This document shows, one piece after another, positions 24,134-35,890 of a stretch of 64,000 nt of DNA. The number at the start of each line of letters is the position of its first letter. The first letter of the stretch is position 1. Both the position numbers and the translations under genes were made by a program. The DNA lies in contig NC_073691.1 of NCBI RefSeq assembly GCF_029784155.1, forward strand, positions 55,362,356-55,426,355. Direction: 5' to 3'. The notes under the pieces are model-generated. The model saw nothing but the letters and a program-made list of their open reading frames with translations. It was not told the DNA's origin and searched no databases. Origin of the DNA: Uranotaenia lowii. Lineage: Eukaryota; Arthropoda; Insecta; Diptera; Culicidae.

Positions 24134-24385
24134 ATAATTTCTGTAAAGATCTAAATTTATGTCAAAAGAGATGTTTAAGTTTTGTGCGTCCAATTTGACA
24201 GATATTTACATCCTCGATGGTATAATTTTATGTTGAACATGCCGTTTAATTAATGCATGATAATTTATGGCTTTAAGCGTTTCTGTCTTTTTGTAGTGTA
24301 ATTTTATGTCAAAAGTGATGCTTCAATTTTGTGCATCCAATTTGACATAAATTTACACCAAAAAATTAATAGTGTGTGGAGTTCG
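24134..24385 (-). repeat. Dispersed fold-back repeat, copy B
   Basis: This is the inverse of the repeat at 14234-14490: two blocks with TTTTGTGCRTCCAATTTGAC and TTTATGTCAAAA, separated by GGCTTTAAGCGTTTCTG. Divergence between the copies is visible throughout. Non-coding. Confidence 0.62.
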
Positions 24386-24389
24386 ATCG

Positions 24390-25740
24390 ATTTTAACATA
24401 ATGAATATCAATTCAAAGCTTAAAAATGGACTCAACCAATCCCAAAGTTTCAGATCGTTCGTTTGATTTATTGAATAAACCTTTTCGAAAATGAATATAT
24501 TTCGAATATCTTTTTCATGAAACATCTGAAGCATTCCATAAATCTTCAAGAAACATTCATTTCATATTGAAATCTTTCCCAACAATTTTCCGGCTGAAAA
24601 ACTGTTTTGATTAAATTAAGTTTCACGAAGTTAAGACTGTTTATTTTTCTGAATAATAAGAGCCAATTAACCCTTCAATCAAATATCTTCGACTTCGTCT
24701 TCGAGTTTTTTGGGATTTAGGGTCGAAGTTTTCCTACTGTACGATATTTTGACAATATTATTATCAAAAGCAAGGGGTGCGTTGTTGACATGAAATATAG
24801 TTCTTAAAGATTTTCCGTCTCGAAATTTGAGAAACAGGGTAATATTTGAAGATAGAAATATTTGTATTTATGGAAACATTAAGTGTCTTTGAATAAAGAT
24901 TGAATTATTGAAAATCAACATTGGGTGCATAAAATAAGAAAATTCTGAGTGGAAAACAGTATATTAGAGCAAAGAATTTACTGAAAATAATAATAAATCC
25001 ACTTATTTAGCAAATAAAAATATGTCATATTAAAAAAACAATCCGAGTTTTTTTCTCAGTTGCATGTAATCAATGAAGGTGTTCAATTTTGTATGAAAAT
25101 TTGTATGAAAGGAGAAATTTTTGCATAGAAAACCATCCAGGAAATTTAAAAAAGCATGAAATGAAGTTTTTCTTCGATTAGATATTGATTTTACCTATTC
25201 TTAACCTTCATTTTTAGCCAACGTGAGAAGACGCAAAGTATTTCACAAAAAAAGTTATAACCATTTCAAAATAAAAATCGGAATCCATTGAAGAGTAATT
25301 TCAGGCTTAGCTTGCTGGAGCTTTCAATAATGTCATGTTTTTGCGAAGGTTTTAGAAATCAACAAACTCATTGGCTATGCAAAGCAGTTAATCGCGATTT
25401 TTTTATATTCATCTTGCGGTTAAACAGATTTCAAATTAGCAATCAAAAAATCTGGAATTTAAATTTTCTGTAGGACATCGAATATCGTGTCTGGGGTACA
25501 AGTAAGGTTTCGGTTATGTTCACATGAAAAGTATTGCAAGAACCAAAAAAATATACCAAAAACCAAAAGAATAGGTTTTTTTAATCTTTCAGTACATCCA
25601 TGGTGATTATTGAATGAAATCCATTTCCCGTACAAATCAAAACACTTTACGCTAATTTGAGTCATTCTGTACAACAATGCACAATGGGGAAAAAGTGTAT
25701 AAACCACGAAGAAATTCAATATCTTCCCTCTTAGTCGAAA
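24390..25740. other. AT-rich non-coding stretch with one short dispersed repeat
   Basis: No gene is seen. At 25082-25168 the text TTGTATGAAAGGAGAAATTT followed by CCATCCAGGAAATTTAAA matches a segment at 40953-41020, so it is a piece of some interspersed repeat. Confidence 0.4.
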
Positions 25741-27354
25741 CAAACCCATGAAAAAGTACTTTCCTAATTTTCCAGAGAAGCGATTGGATATTGTTTCAGA
25801 CGACGCACCAGCTTACGAACGGAGTAATAGTGCCTTTTAACCCCTAATTCTCCTATATTTTGTAAACAATCCCGAAAAACACTTATTTAGACTTGGAAAT
25901 TTTGAACAAAAATAGACCTATCTTGTGAAACTTTTTTTGAGAAATCGAATGGAGGCTGTTTGAGCGACCGCACGCTTTGAAAAATGGAGTTATGTCGGTT
26001 TTTACCCTCTATTCCCCTATATTTTTCAAATAGTTCATCAAAAGCATATTTGAACTTCAAAATTTTGAGCCAACTGAGACTTATCTTATGCAAATTTTTC
26101 CGAGAACCCAACGGAGGCTAATTGAGCCACCGCACGCTTCGGAAAATGGAATTATGACTGTTTTACTCTCAATTCCCCTATATTTTTCAATTATTTAAAA
26201 AAAAAGCATGTTCGGACTTTAAAATTTTCATCCAAATGATACGTATCTTGTGTGAAATTTTCGAAGACTCCAACGAAGCCTAATTGAGCCACCGCATGCA
26301 TTGGGAATGGGAGTTATGGCTGTGTTACCCTCGATTTCCCAAAATGTTTAAATTAATTCTGAAAATCGAGGGTAAAACAGCCATAGCTCCAGTTCGCAAT
26401 CAATGCGGTGGCTCAAATTGGCTTCGTTGGGTTCCTTGGAAAAAATCACACAAGATACGTCCCATTTGGTTCAAAATTTTGAAGTCCGAACATGATTTTT
26501 TCTGAATTAATAGAAACATGTAAGGGAATTGAGGATAAAAACAGCCATAACTCCATTTTCCGAAGCGTGCGGTGTCTCAAACAGCCTTCATTGAATTTCT
26601 TGGAAAAAATCCCATAAGATAAGTTTCATTCGGTTCCAAATTTCCATGTCCGAACATGCTTTTCTGACTTTTTAAAAAATGTAAGGGAATGGAGGGAAAA
26701 ACAGCCATAACTCCTGTTTTCAATGCGTGCGGTAGCTCGAAAAGGCTTCGTTGAATTCCTTGGAAAAAATCACTCACGATCTTACTTTTCCTGAACTATT
26801 TGAAAAATGTTAGGAAATTGCGGGTTGGAGGTCGTTGGATTCCTCAAAAAAAATCACATAAGTCTCATTTGATTCAAAATTTTTAAGTCCGAACATGCTT
26901 TTTTTCAAATAACTGAAAAATGTATTGGAATTGAGGAACAAAACAGTCATAAATCCATTTTCCGATGGTTGCATTGAATTCCTCAGAAAAAATCACACAA
27001 AATACGTCCCATTTGGTTCAAAATTTGAAAGGCAGAACATGCTTTATTCTTAAATAATTGAAAAATATAGGGGAATGGAGGGTAAAAACCGCCATAATTC
27101 CATTTTTCAAAGTGTGCGGTCGCTCAAACAGCCTCCAGTCGATTTCTCAGAAAAAGTTTCACAAGATAGGTCTATTTTTGTTCAAAATTTTCAAGTCTAA
27201 ATAAGTGTTTTACTGGATTGTTTACAAAATATAGGGAAATTAGGGGTTAAAAAAGCACTATAACTCCGTTCGTAAGCTCGTGTGGCATCTGAAACTATGT
27301 CCAATCGCTTCTCTGGAAATTTTCACTCTAGGAAAGTACTTTTTCATGGGTTTG
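25741..27354. mobile_element. Long fold-back element built of about 160-bp units
   Basis: The terminal inverted repeat CAAACCCATGAAAAAGTACT (25741) is mirrored exactly at 27335-27354. Each arm is a chain of related units of roughly 120-170 bp. In the left arm GGAGTTATG-type words occur near 25823, 25988, 26148 and 26311. In the right arm the inverse CCATAACTCC-type words occur near 26384, 26553, 26709, 26950, 27090 and 27255. The switch point is near 26340. The right arm has more units. No coding sequence or clear target duplication was found. Confidence 0.75.
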
Positions 27355-27375
27355 GCAAATCACCATACATGCATT

Positions 27376-27545
27376 TTTGCGTCGCACCGAACAACAGTAG
27401 GCTGAGTTGACTTCCATCGACTTGGTCTTTCCGACATTGATTTTGAGACCTGTTGCCTAGGAGCTTTCAATGAGGTCGCCGAGTTTGCTCTGCATGTCTC
27501 GTTGTCTTTGGGAGTGCGTGTCCCAGCCGATTTTGAAATATTAAA
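27376..27545 (-). pseudogene. Non-LTR reverse transcriptase fragment (motif D region)
   Basis: On the minus strand SQRQRDMQSKLGDLIESS, a stop, then GLKINVGKTKSMEVN and SVRRKNA can be read. This is the region between the catalytic FADD box and the VYLG/FQYLG motif of LINE reverse transcriptases. The KTKSMEVN block lies just upstream of where the 11.4-kb fragment begins (MKINTGN), suggesting the same family. It is about 170 bp long, with no endonuclease or catalytic box. Confidence 0.75.
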
Positions 27546-27549
27546 ATGT

Positions 27550-29870
27550 GCTAAAACTGTCATACCTAAAACCAATATTTACGCCCGTACCGTTGCAGTT
27601 GCTCTAAGGGAGAAAGAATCATTTTGCAACTTAACAAGACTATTCTTTCGTAGCTGACATCGGGGGGTTAGAATCGGCTTAAAGTCGCACGTTTTACGCT
27701 ACATGAAGGGATTTATTTGCAACTCTGCTCCCACGCCGTAAACTTGATTCATATTTGAACTTAAATTTCTATTGAAAGGCTACAAATCGAGCGTGTTTTG
27801 AATCTAACTTTTACAGTTTTTATTAGATTGTTCAGTTCATTGTAAAGAAAAAAACATGAGAACATATTGACACACACAGATTTCCATCTTGTTAAAAACC
27901 ATCTGGAGAGTTGATTACTTTCCATGTGTATTTCAAAAAACTAGCAAAGGAAGAAGTTGTTTCCTATTTAAATGTTACACAGTGTTACCAACGGCTGGCT
28001 AGAAAACGTTTATGAATATTTTCAAGAAAAATGAACTTTTTCACTCAATGCGCCCGAAAGCTTTCTCAAATGAACTCAAGTTAGGTAAGAGTTCTTGGAA
28101 ATAAATACGAATAAATCCCTTAAAGTTCAGTTATGATCCACAAAAATAGGCAAAACTACTTAATCTATTGACATTGAATGATAGACCGTTAAAACAGCTA
28201 GAATATATCATCAAAACAATTTGAGATACAGCGTGTTTTATGTAGATGCTGCGCATGTTGCAATTTCAAACGCCATTTCCAATAAAACATTAAATTTCTA
28301 CGTGTTTTTTGGAGGATGTGCAACAAAATTCCTTTAATTGCAAGTAAATTGCACGTTAAATGTTAAAAGATGCTCATTGGTTTGGTTGAATGAAACTTTG
28401 GCTTACTTTTTATTTCTCCTTTCAAACGTAACGTGTCCATCATTTTTTGTTTCGCTCATTTGAATATAGCATCAAAGACGAAGCATTTTAATATAATATG
28501 TACTCATCATCCGCACGGGTATTTAAGATGATCATCATCAGCGCGAAAAGGGATACCTCTCTCAACATAAGTAATCACCCAAACGAACCAACTAAGCCGG
28601 ACTTCATCCAGCAGCATTCCAAATAAACCAGCCCATGTCATTTTGCACTAATGCCCGCATGATCGATGGGATGCAATTAATCTTTCCGGGAGAGATTGTG
28701 TGTTAGTACGTGCAAATCCGACAACGAAGGGGTGCTGAATGGCGCAAGAAACCTCGTTCGGATTACATGCTCACCTATACATATTATGTGAATGCATGGG
28801 TATTTTTGTTTGGAATTTAAGTGAATGAGTTCAGCTGGAGCCGGGGTCTGGCACATGTTGCACTAATGTGTGTCGTCGCGTTTTAGGGCCGGTCATTTGG
28901 CAAAAGCGGTAATCAAATTGGCAACAGTTTTGTTATGACGAAAGTAAGAAAGTTTGTACGTGCCAGAAGAACAGTTTTCGTCAACCGTAAATCATCTGCG
29001 TACAATCACTTTCTGCGTTTCTCCATCGGCGATTCGCGTACTTATTTAATGTCCTTTCGGAGGAAGAACAAGCGAAAAGGTAAATTGATTCGTCCAAGAA
29101 GAAGAACTTATTGGCACCATCGCATCGTCGTCTCGTCAGTCAGCCAGTAAGCGTGTGGAATGGTCCCATTGGAGCATTTTGTTGGAATGTATGCCCCCGC
29201 AGGGCCTCTTCTTGTCAAGAAGCCCCTTCAGAGCTCCTACGCGTAGGTCCTGCGTTTGTCCTACTGACGCTGAATGGTTGCACAGCACAGTTAATTCATG
29301 GGATTGCCAGCAGTGGATCGTTAAATGTCTGCCACTTAAGTTCGGGAATCGATTGAACAGGGCTGCTGGATGAGAATCCGCGCTTCTTTAACATATTTTA
29401 TTGTTTATTGCAGCATAAAACTGAAATTCAAGGTTACAGTGCTAAATTTCCTAGAAATAGCTGCAACTTTCCGGTACAAACAACTTGTTCACTAACTTTT
29501 ATAGAAACTCGGTCTACAAAATGGAAAAGACTTCAACACAAAGAATTATTTCTTGCAATATTGTCGTTAAATCCGTTAATAAGAGTTTTCGTCAAAATTA
29601 ACGCTTGCTTGCGACTATCACTTTTGACATATAAGGTTAACCATACATCTATTCAACATCTTCGAAGAATTTTTTTTTCAAAAAAGACACGAAGAGAGTT
29701 TTTCATTCCAAAAGGCATCTTTATATAACAAAATTTGTCCACTTTTATTAAAAATTATCGTATTATGGAAATAATGAACAACTGTTAGAAATCATACCAA
29801 ATATGTCATATTTTATGATGAGTTTATAGAGGAGCCCGCCAGCCCACAGTCAGGCTGTGTATTCACAGTA
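27550..29870. other. Stretch without recognised genes or repeats
   Basis: About 28500-29370 is of more balanced composition and carries short frames on the plus strand (28935-29150, basic, no known domain; 29111-29373). I cannot identify any product. It may be single-copy host DNA. Confidence 0.35.
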
Positions 29871-30639
29871 CACATCCCAAGTAACACAGATTAAGCCAAC
29901 TAGCATTAGGAAGTTATATTATGGTTTAATTATGAAATTTTTTTGTGCAGCTCGTTTTATCGCGGTTTGGTAAAAGTCATGGAAAATGCTTACATTTTTG
30001 TTTCGTCCATATGTTTTCAAATAATTTTGAAAACGCTAATAAAGCTTTCATTAAACATATTGTTTTAGTTATATTTAAGGAGTTATGGATGCTTTGTTCA
30101 AACTATAATAAAACACAAACTTAGAAGTTTGCTCCAAGCTTTCTTTTGCATGTTTTATAATAGCACTCAGTGCATGATTATTAAACCGCCATAAAACTTG
30201 TGACAGTTCTCGATCAAGATGTCAAAACAGGACACGCTCAGATTAGATAGCACATATTTGAATTGGAACTCCCATTTTTACACATTTTTGGTAAGTTATT
30301 CGTGTTGTTTTTGAGTTAAAATTAAAAAAATACATCTTTGAAAACTTGAAATTACCGAAAGTGGTATGAATATCTTAACAATATGAGTATTGAGTGAAAG
30401 GGCCCAAATAGTATGAAAAAAATTTGTTGCTTGACGTCATCATTAATCCAAGATGGCGGCTTTCGTTTTTATTTTAGAAGATGTAAATTACTGAAAATAT
30501 CATGAAACCTGATAAAGAGTAGAAGTCGAATTTCGTTGTCCATCGCCATCTTTAATTCCAAGAAATACTGTATATGACTGAAAATCGCATAAAACCCTTA
30601 CAATATGGGTGTAAGTTGAAAGAGAGCAACAGGTAGAAG

Positions 30640-31023
30640 CAAGGTTGCCGAGATCACAGAAAAATCTGTATTTTCACAGAATTTTGAGCAAATTTTCATC
30701 ACAGAATCTGTGACACAGAACACAGAATTTTGGAAATTCACAGATATCACAGAAATTTTGAATTTTGAATGAATTTCCTAAATTATGATTTTTTCGGCGA
30801 TTGGAAAACCTATTTTTTTCTTGAATCAAAAAGGTATGATAATCTTGGTAATTTTAATTGATTTTTTCCCAACTTAAATGTAAAATTGGCCCAATTTATC
30901 ATGAAATTTCAATGAAATTGAAGGAAAAAAACATCACAGAAAACCCTCACAGAATTTTAGGTTAAAATCACAGAAATTCAGTTTTTTTTTCTCAAAAACA
31001 CAGAATTTTTTTCGGCAACCTTG
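30640..31023. mobile_element. hAT-like non-autonomous element, CACAGAA-word type, copy 1
   Basis: The exact 8-bp duplication GGTAGAAG lies at 30632-30639 and 31024-31031. The ends CAAGGTTGCCGA are perfectly inverted over their first 11 bases. About a dozen CACAGA words, nearly all in one orientation, crowd both terminal regions, with an AT-rich centre. It is inserted within the fold-back at 29876-32641. Confidence 0.9.
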
Positions 31024-31179
31024 GGTAGAAGTCGAATTTCGTTATCTGACGCCATCTTAAAATCCAAGCTGGCGGCTTCTGCTGCACTTTGTAATGTACT
31101 AAATGAATTAAAATGACATGAACCCCATGGTATTGGGTAAAAGAGCTAAACGTTTAGAAGTCGAATTTCGCTACCCTCT

Positions 31180-31900
31180 GTGGAAGCCGCCTTCTTGGAT
31201 TTCGAGATGCACCTGATAGCGAAATTTTACTTCTTCTAATTCAGCCCTTTAGCTTATACCCAAATTGTTGGGGTTTCATGTGATTTTTCGTTATTTACAT
31301 TTTTTTTTTAAAATTCAGCGAAAGTCGCCATCTTGGATTTCAAGATGGCATCTGATAGAGAAATTCCTCTTAAACTGATTAATCCATTTTACCCAATGAC
31401 CATATTGTGGGATTTTCAAGTGACTTTCACTAGTTTAAATCATTTCAGTTCAGTTCAGTGGAAGCCGCCATCTTGGATTTCAAGATGACGCTTGAAAGCG
31501 AAATTTGTATTCTACTCGTTGATTCTTTTCAACTTATACCCATATTGCGGGAGTTTCATGCGATTTTCACCATTATCAGCATTTTAAAGTTCAGTGAAAG
31601 CCGCCATCTTGGATTTCAAGATGACGTTCGATAGCGAAATTCGACTTCTTCTAGTTTAGTTCTTTCACCAATTACAATATTGTTGGCTATTCATACGATT
31701 TTCAGTGATTAACAGCATCTCAAAGTTCAGCGGAAGCCGCCATCTTGGATTTCAAGATGGCATCGGAAAGAAAAAAAATATCGACTTCTTCTAGTTTAGC
31801 CCTTTCACCCAATACCCGTATAGTGGTGGTTCAATGCGACTTTTTTTCATTTATAGCATTCAAAGTTGAGCGGATGCCGCCATCTTGGATTTCAAGATGG
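31180..31900 (+). repeat. Six palindromic GCCATCTTG units at about 138-bp spacing
   Basis: Each unit contains CCGCCATCTTGGATTTC followed by AAGATGGC or a close variant, so that GCCATCTTG and CAAGATGGC form a 9-bp inverted pair around a 5-nt spacer. Units start near 31187, 31326, 31467, 31601, 31738 and 31877. Between them runs a conserved phrase with CGAAATTCGACTTCT and TTTCACCCAATACCC. The first unit is the most degraded. CCGCCATCTTG is the reverse complement of the vertebrate YY1 site, and GCCAT is the core bound by its fly homologue Pho. Confidence 0.85.
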
Positions 31901-32643
31901 CATCTGAAAGCGAAATTCGACTTCTACTCGCTTAGCCCTTCCACCCAATACCCATAATTTGTTGGTTTCACCCGTGTTATTTGTTGGCTGGCGAGTGAAA
32001 CGTCAAATCGAAGCTTTTTTGGGGTCATTATTAAATCATAATAAAACTAACTAGCCATTTTTCTGAACATAAATATACTATTAAGCATTGAATTGACTAA
32101 CGCCATGTTGGTTGCAAAATCGAAGGGCACAAAATGACGCCATGTTGATGGATTTACAATGCAAGCATTGGAAAACATTTTGTCAGGCCTATTTTCCATC
32201 AATTCCATCATGATTGACCATAAGATTTGACGAGGCGCATTTATTTTCTGATACTATTTCATACACATTTTACCTAAAATCTTGACTGGCAGTAGAAAAG
32301 ATGCTCATAATATGTTCAAAATAATGGTTTTTTGGCTATTAATTTTACCAGATATTCATCAACCATTATGGTTGCTGGAAAAAATAAAAATAAAGCTCCG
32401 AGAACTCACAGAATCGAAAAAATACAAAAATTGCTCACATGTTTAATAATAGCTTTTTAAAAACTTTGGTGACCATTATTGATGACCAATGACGTTTCTA
32501 GGATAGGGCCAAATAGCCTTATTTTGGCTTTATTAGAGTCCAGGTGATGTTATAGAATGCGCTTTAGCTTTTTATGAAGCTTAATGCTATAGTCCAAACG
32601 AAATTTTGCTGACCATAATAAATATAAAATGGTTACTTGGGAT

Positions 32644-33549
32644 TAGGCTTGGCAAAATTCATCGTCATGAGGCGTGAAACTGTGACTGTGAAGCCTCTTG
32701 GTCCGTCAAACTCAATTGACTGTTCCTTAACGAACAGTCACTTCGTTTTCCAGTCATTCATTCCCCAGTCATTTGAAGCTAAAATAATAACCTAGTCAAG
32801 CAATCGCATTCAAACGACCGATGACGAAAAAGAAACGCATTTATTATTATTGTTGCTCCTGCCAGCAAGCTCGTTTTCAGTTTTTTATTGCTATTGTTGC
32901 TCTCTGCCAGCAAGTCGTTCAATATACCTGCCGTCAGCAGCCGATCGAAGTGTGAAGAGATTTGCCAGTCACCCTCAGGAGAAATTTTGACCATGTGTAG
33001 GAGCTTCGCCAGTCGATGATGGAGAAATGTTGATTGTTGTTGTGCTTTATCCGTCATGCGAGCAAGGTTGCCGAAATCACAGAAAAATCTGTAATTTCAC
33101 AGAATTTTGAGCAAATTTTCATCACAGAATCTGTGTCACAGAACACAGAATTTTGGAAAAATCACAGATTTCACAGAATTTTTTAATTTTGAGTGGATTT
33201 CCAATATCATGATTTATTAGAAAATATAAAATTCAAATATTTTCCCTTTGAATTAAAATATTTTTATAAGATATGTAATTTTAATTGATTTTGCCAAACT
33301 TAAATATAAAAAAGACCCAATTTATCATGAATTTTCTATGAAATTAAAATAAAAAGCATCACAGAAAACCCTCACAGAATTTTTGGGTAGAATCACAGAA
33401 ATTCAGAATTTTTTTTCTCAAAAACACAGAATTTTTTTCGGCAACCCTGCATGCGAGTAGTGAGGCTCCGTCAATTGAGAACAGTGCCAGTCGTTTGATG
33501 AAACAAAACTAGTCGGGTCAAGCGTGACGGGCGAAATTTACCATCACTG
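32644..33549. mobile_element. hAT-like element with GGTAAATTTCGCC end
   Basis: The left end TAGGCTTGGCAAAATTC aligns with the right end in reverse complement, CAGTGATGGTAAATTTC, and both continue with related GTCA-containing text. The flanks CTTGGGAT (32636-32643) and CTTGGGAC (33550-33557) match at 7 of 8 positions. The left flank copy overlaps the terminus of the CCCAAGTAAC fold-back, so this element landed on that end. Another hAT-like element (33063-33449) lies inside it. No transposase is seen. Confidence 0.65.
33063..33449. mobile_element. hAT-like non-autonomous element, CACAGAA-word type, copy 2
   Basis: The exact 8-bp duplication CATGCGAG lies at 33055-33062 and 33450-33457. Ends are CAAGGTTGCCG and, in reverse complement, CAGGGTTGCCG. 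The layout and CACAGA words match the copy at 30640 along the whole length (384 and 387 bp), with many substitutions in the AT-rich centre. Confidence 0.9.
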
Positions 33550-33559
33550 CTTGGGACTC

Positions 33560-34526
33560 CAGCGGGCCTGCTGTGTTTAGGAATGTGTGATCTAAAGTCG
33601 ATCACGCTTCCTATCAAAGAAGTCTGTTGTACGGCAAAGGCGTATCACCACACTTTCTTGCTTCCAATACAAAAATGCCCTAGACTTACAGTTTTCAGCA
33701 CCTATCCAATACTTTATCCTACGAAGCTCATCTGATGCTTGCCTAACCGCCTGTTCTTTATTCCTTTACAAATTCTTCTACTTAGCATTTCATCTCGCCG
33801 CACGTGTCAATGAACATACTTTAATAAAAAAAAATTAAATAGGTATCCAAAAATTATCACAGAATGTCTATAAAAATAACACTAAAACTGTACCTATACA
33901 AAGGAGAAAAAAAGTTAAACTTTCACACGAAACAACCCATTTGCTTCTAAATGCTATCGTTTTATCAGGAGAGGTGTTTGTTTGTGAGTCTTCGAAAAAT
34001 CCGATATTTTAAAACTTTAAAATTTCATTTAAAGGAACATGAAAATTCTTCAACCACAAACTAAATTTAGCCTAATTGAAACTCAATTTAATGGCTTTCA
34101 AACGTGTAAAACAGTTTCCTGATATTTCAACTTCAGATTTAATTAACGATGATTATCAATAGAAATTTCACTTTGACCAAAGTCACCCCGGTGATCAAAG
34201 TTCCCCCAGTTTTCACCGATGGTTAAAACTTTTGAATGTGCTTCAGAGTCTAGTAGATTTAGTTTATTTGATTTGAGCGTAAAATAAATTTGTATAAGTC
34301 TACATTTTTTGAAAAATAATTTCTATTCACGAATCAAATAAACTGAATCTCTGGAGCAAATTGAAACATTTTGAACATCGATGTAAATAAATAAAAATTT
34401 TAAATATTAAAGGAAAAAACAAAAAAATGCAGTTTAAATCTGATGATAGCAAACTTGATCCAAACTTAAAATTTTAGTATTAAGATTGGCTCTCGTAAAA
34501 ACTGCAATAATCAATAATCATAAATA
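33560..34526. other. AT-rich non-coding stretch
   Basis: No gene. The phrase GACCAAAGTCACCCCGGTGA near 34175, followed by AAAGTTCCCCCAG, looks like part of an interspersed repeat, but no boundaries can be given. Confidence 0.35.
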
Positions 34527-34756
34527 AAGTTAGCCAGAAATTTTTCAGTACGTATCCGAGCCAGACAAATCTGGGCAACTTTATATAAAAACTTGTTAAA
34601 TCTGCCAAAACTCAGAAATTACTCAACAATAATCAAGAAAAAAAATTGAAAAAAATCTTTTATCAAAATTTAATGACAAATTTTAAATCGTATTTTAAGC
34701 TTTAAAAAACCTTTCATGATTATGTTTATAAGTCTTGCTGAAAACAATTCGTTTTT
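34527..34756. repeat. Degraded relative of the 6009 element
   Basis: AAGTTAGCCAGAAATTTTTC, CGTATCCGAGCCAGACAAATC and the following AAATTACTCAACAATAATCAAG line up in order with 6010-6050 and 6345-6390, with large differences. It therefore seems to be the left part of the same hAT-like family, running directly into the TTTATTG array. No right end was found. Confidence 0.4.
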
Positions 34757-35890
34757 TTTATTGTTTATTGTTTATTGTTTATTGTTTATTGTTTATTGTT
34801 TATTGTTTATTGTTTATTGTTTATTGTTTATTGTTTATTGTTTATTGTTTATTGTTTATTGTTTATTGTTTATTGTTTATTGTTTATTGTTAATTGTTTA
34901 TTGTTTATTGTTTATTGTTTATTGTTTATTGTTTATTGTTTATTGTTTATTGTTTATTGTTTATTGTTTATTGTTTATTGTTTATTGTTTATTGTTTATT
35001 GTTTATTGTTTATTGTTTATTGTTTATTGTTTATTGTTTATTGTTTATTGTTTATTGTTTATTGTTTATTGTTTATTGTTTATTGTTTATTGTTTATTGT
35101 TTATTGTTTATTGTTTATTGTTTATTGTTTATTGTTTATTGTTTATTGTTTATTGTTTATTGTTTATTGTTTATTGTTTATTGTTTATTGTTTATTGTTT
35201 ATTGTTTATTGTTTATTGTTTATTGTTTATTGTTTATTGTTTATTGTTTATTGTTTATTGTTTATTGTTTATTGTTTATTGTTTATTGTTTATTGTTTAT
35301 TGTTTATTGTTTATTGTTTATTGTTTATTGTTTATTGTTTATTGTTTATTGTTTATTGTTTATTGTTTATTGTTTATTGTTTATTGTTTATTGTTTATTG
35401 TTTATTGTTTATTGTTTATTGTTTATTGTTTATTGTTTATTGTTTATTGTTTATTGTTTATTGTTTATTGTTTATTGTTTATTGTTTATTGTTTATTTTT
35501 TATTGTTTATTGTTTATTGTTTATTGTTTATTGTTTATTGTTTATTGTTTATTGTTTATTGTTTATTGTTTATTGTTTATTGTTTATTGTTTATTGTTTA
35601 TTGTTTATTGTTTATTGTTTATTGTTTATTGTTTATTGTTTATTGTTTATTGTTTATTGTTTATTGTTTATTGTTTATTGTTTATTGTTTATTGTTTATT
35701 GTTTATTGTTTATTGTTTATTGTTTATTGTTTATTGTTTATTGTTTATTGTTTATTGTTTATTGTTTATTGTTTATTGTTTATTGTTTATTGTTTATTGT
35801 TTATTGTTTATTGTTTATTGTTTATTGTTTATTGTTTATTGTTTATTGTTTATTGTTTATTGTTTATTGTTTATTGTTTATTGTTTATTG
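34757..35890 (+). repeat. Heptamer array (TTTATTG), 162 units
   Basis: The heptamer TTTATTG is repeated head to tail for 1134 bp with only two visible unit variants (TTAATTG near 34890 and TTTATTT near 35497). It appears open in all plus-strand frames because a 7-bp unit without stops in any phase reads as a 7-residue protein repeat; this is not a gene. Confidence 0.97.

Larger units (their letters stand above)
29876..32641. mobile_element. Long fold-back element with CCCAAGTAAC ends
   Basis: CCCAAGTAAC at the left end is mirrored as GTTACTTGGG at 32632-32641. Inside, AAGATGGCGGC-type words occur in the left half (near 30449 and, degraded, 30555 and 31068) and their inverse in the right half as a tandem series (31180-31900). 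Flanking target duplication is uncertain because another element is inserted immediately at the right end. A hAT-like element is nested at 30640-31023. No transposase frame is visible. Confidence 0.65.

Noticed and set aside
28935..29150. Basic 71-residue frame as a ribosomal-type or histone-like protein
   Set aside because: Rich in Arg and Lys but with no match to a family I can name and no gene context; chance is as likely.
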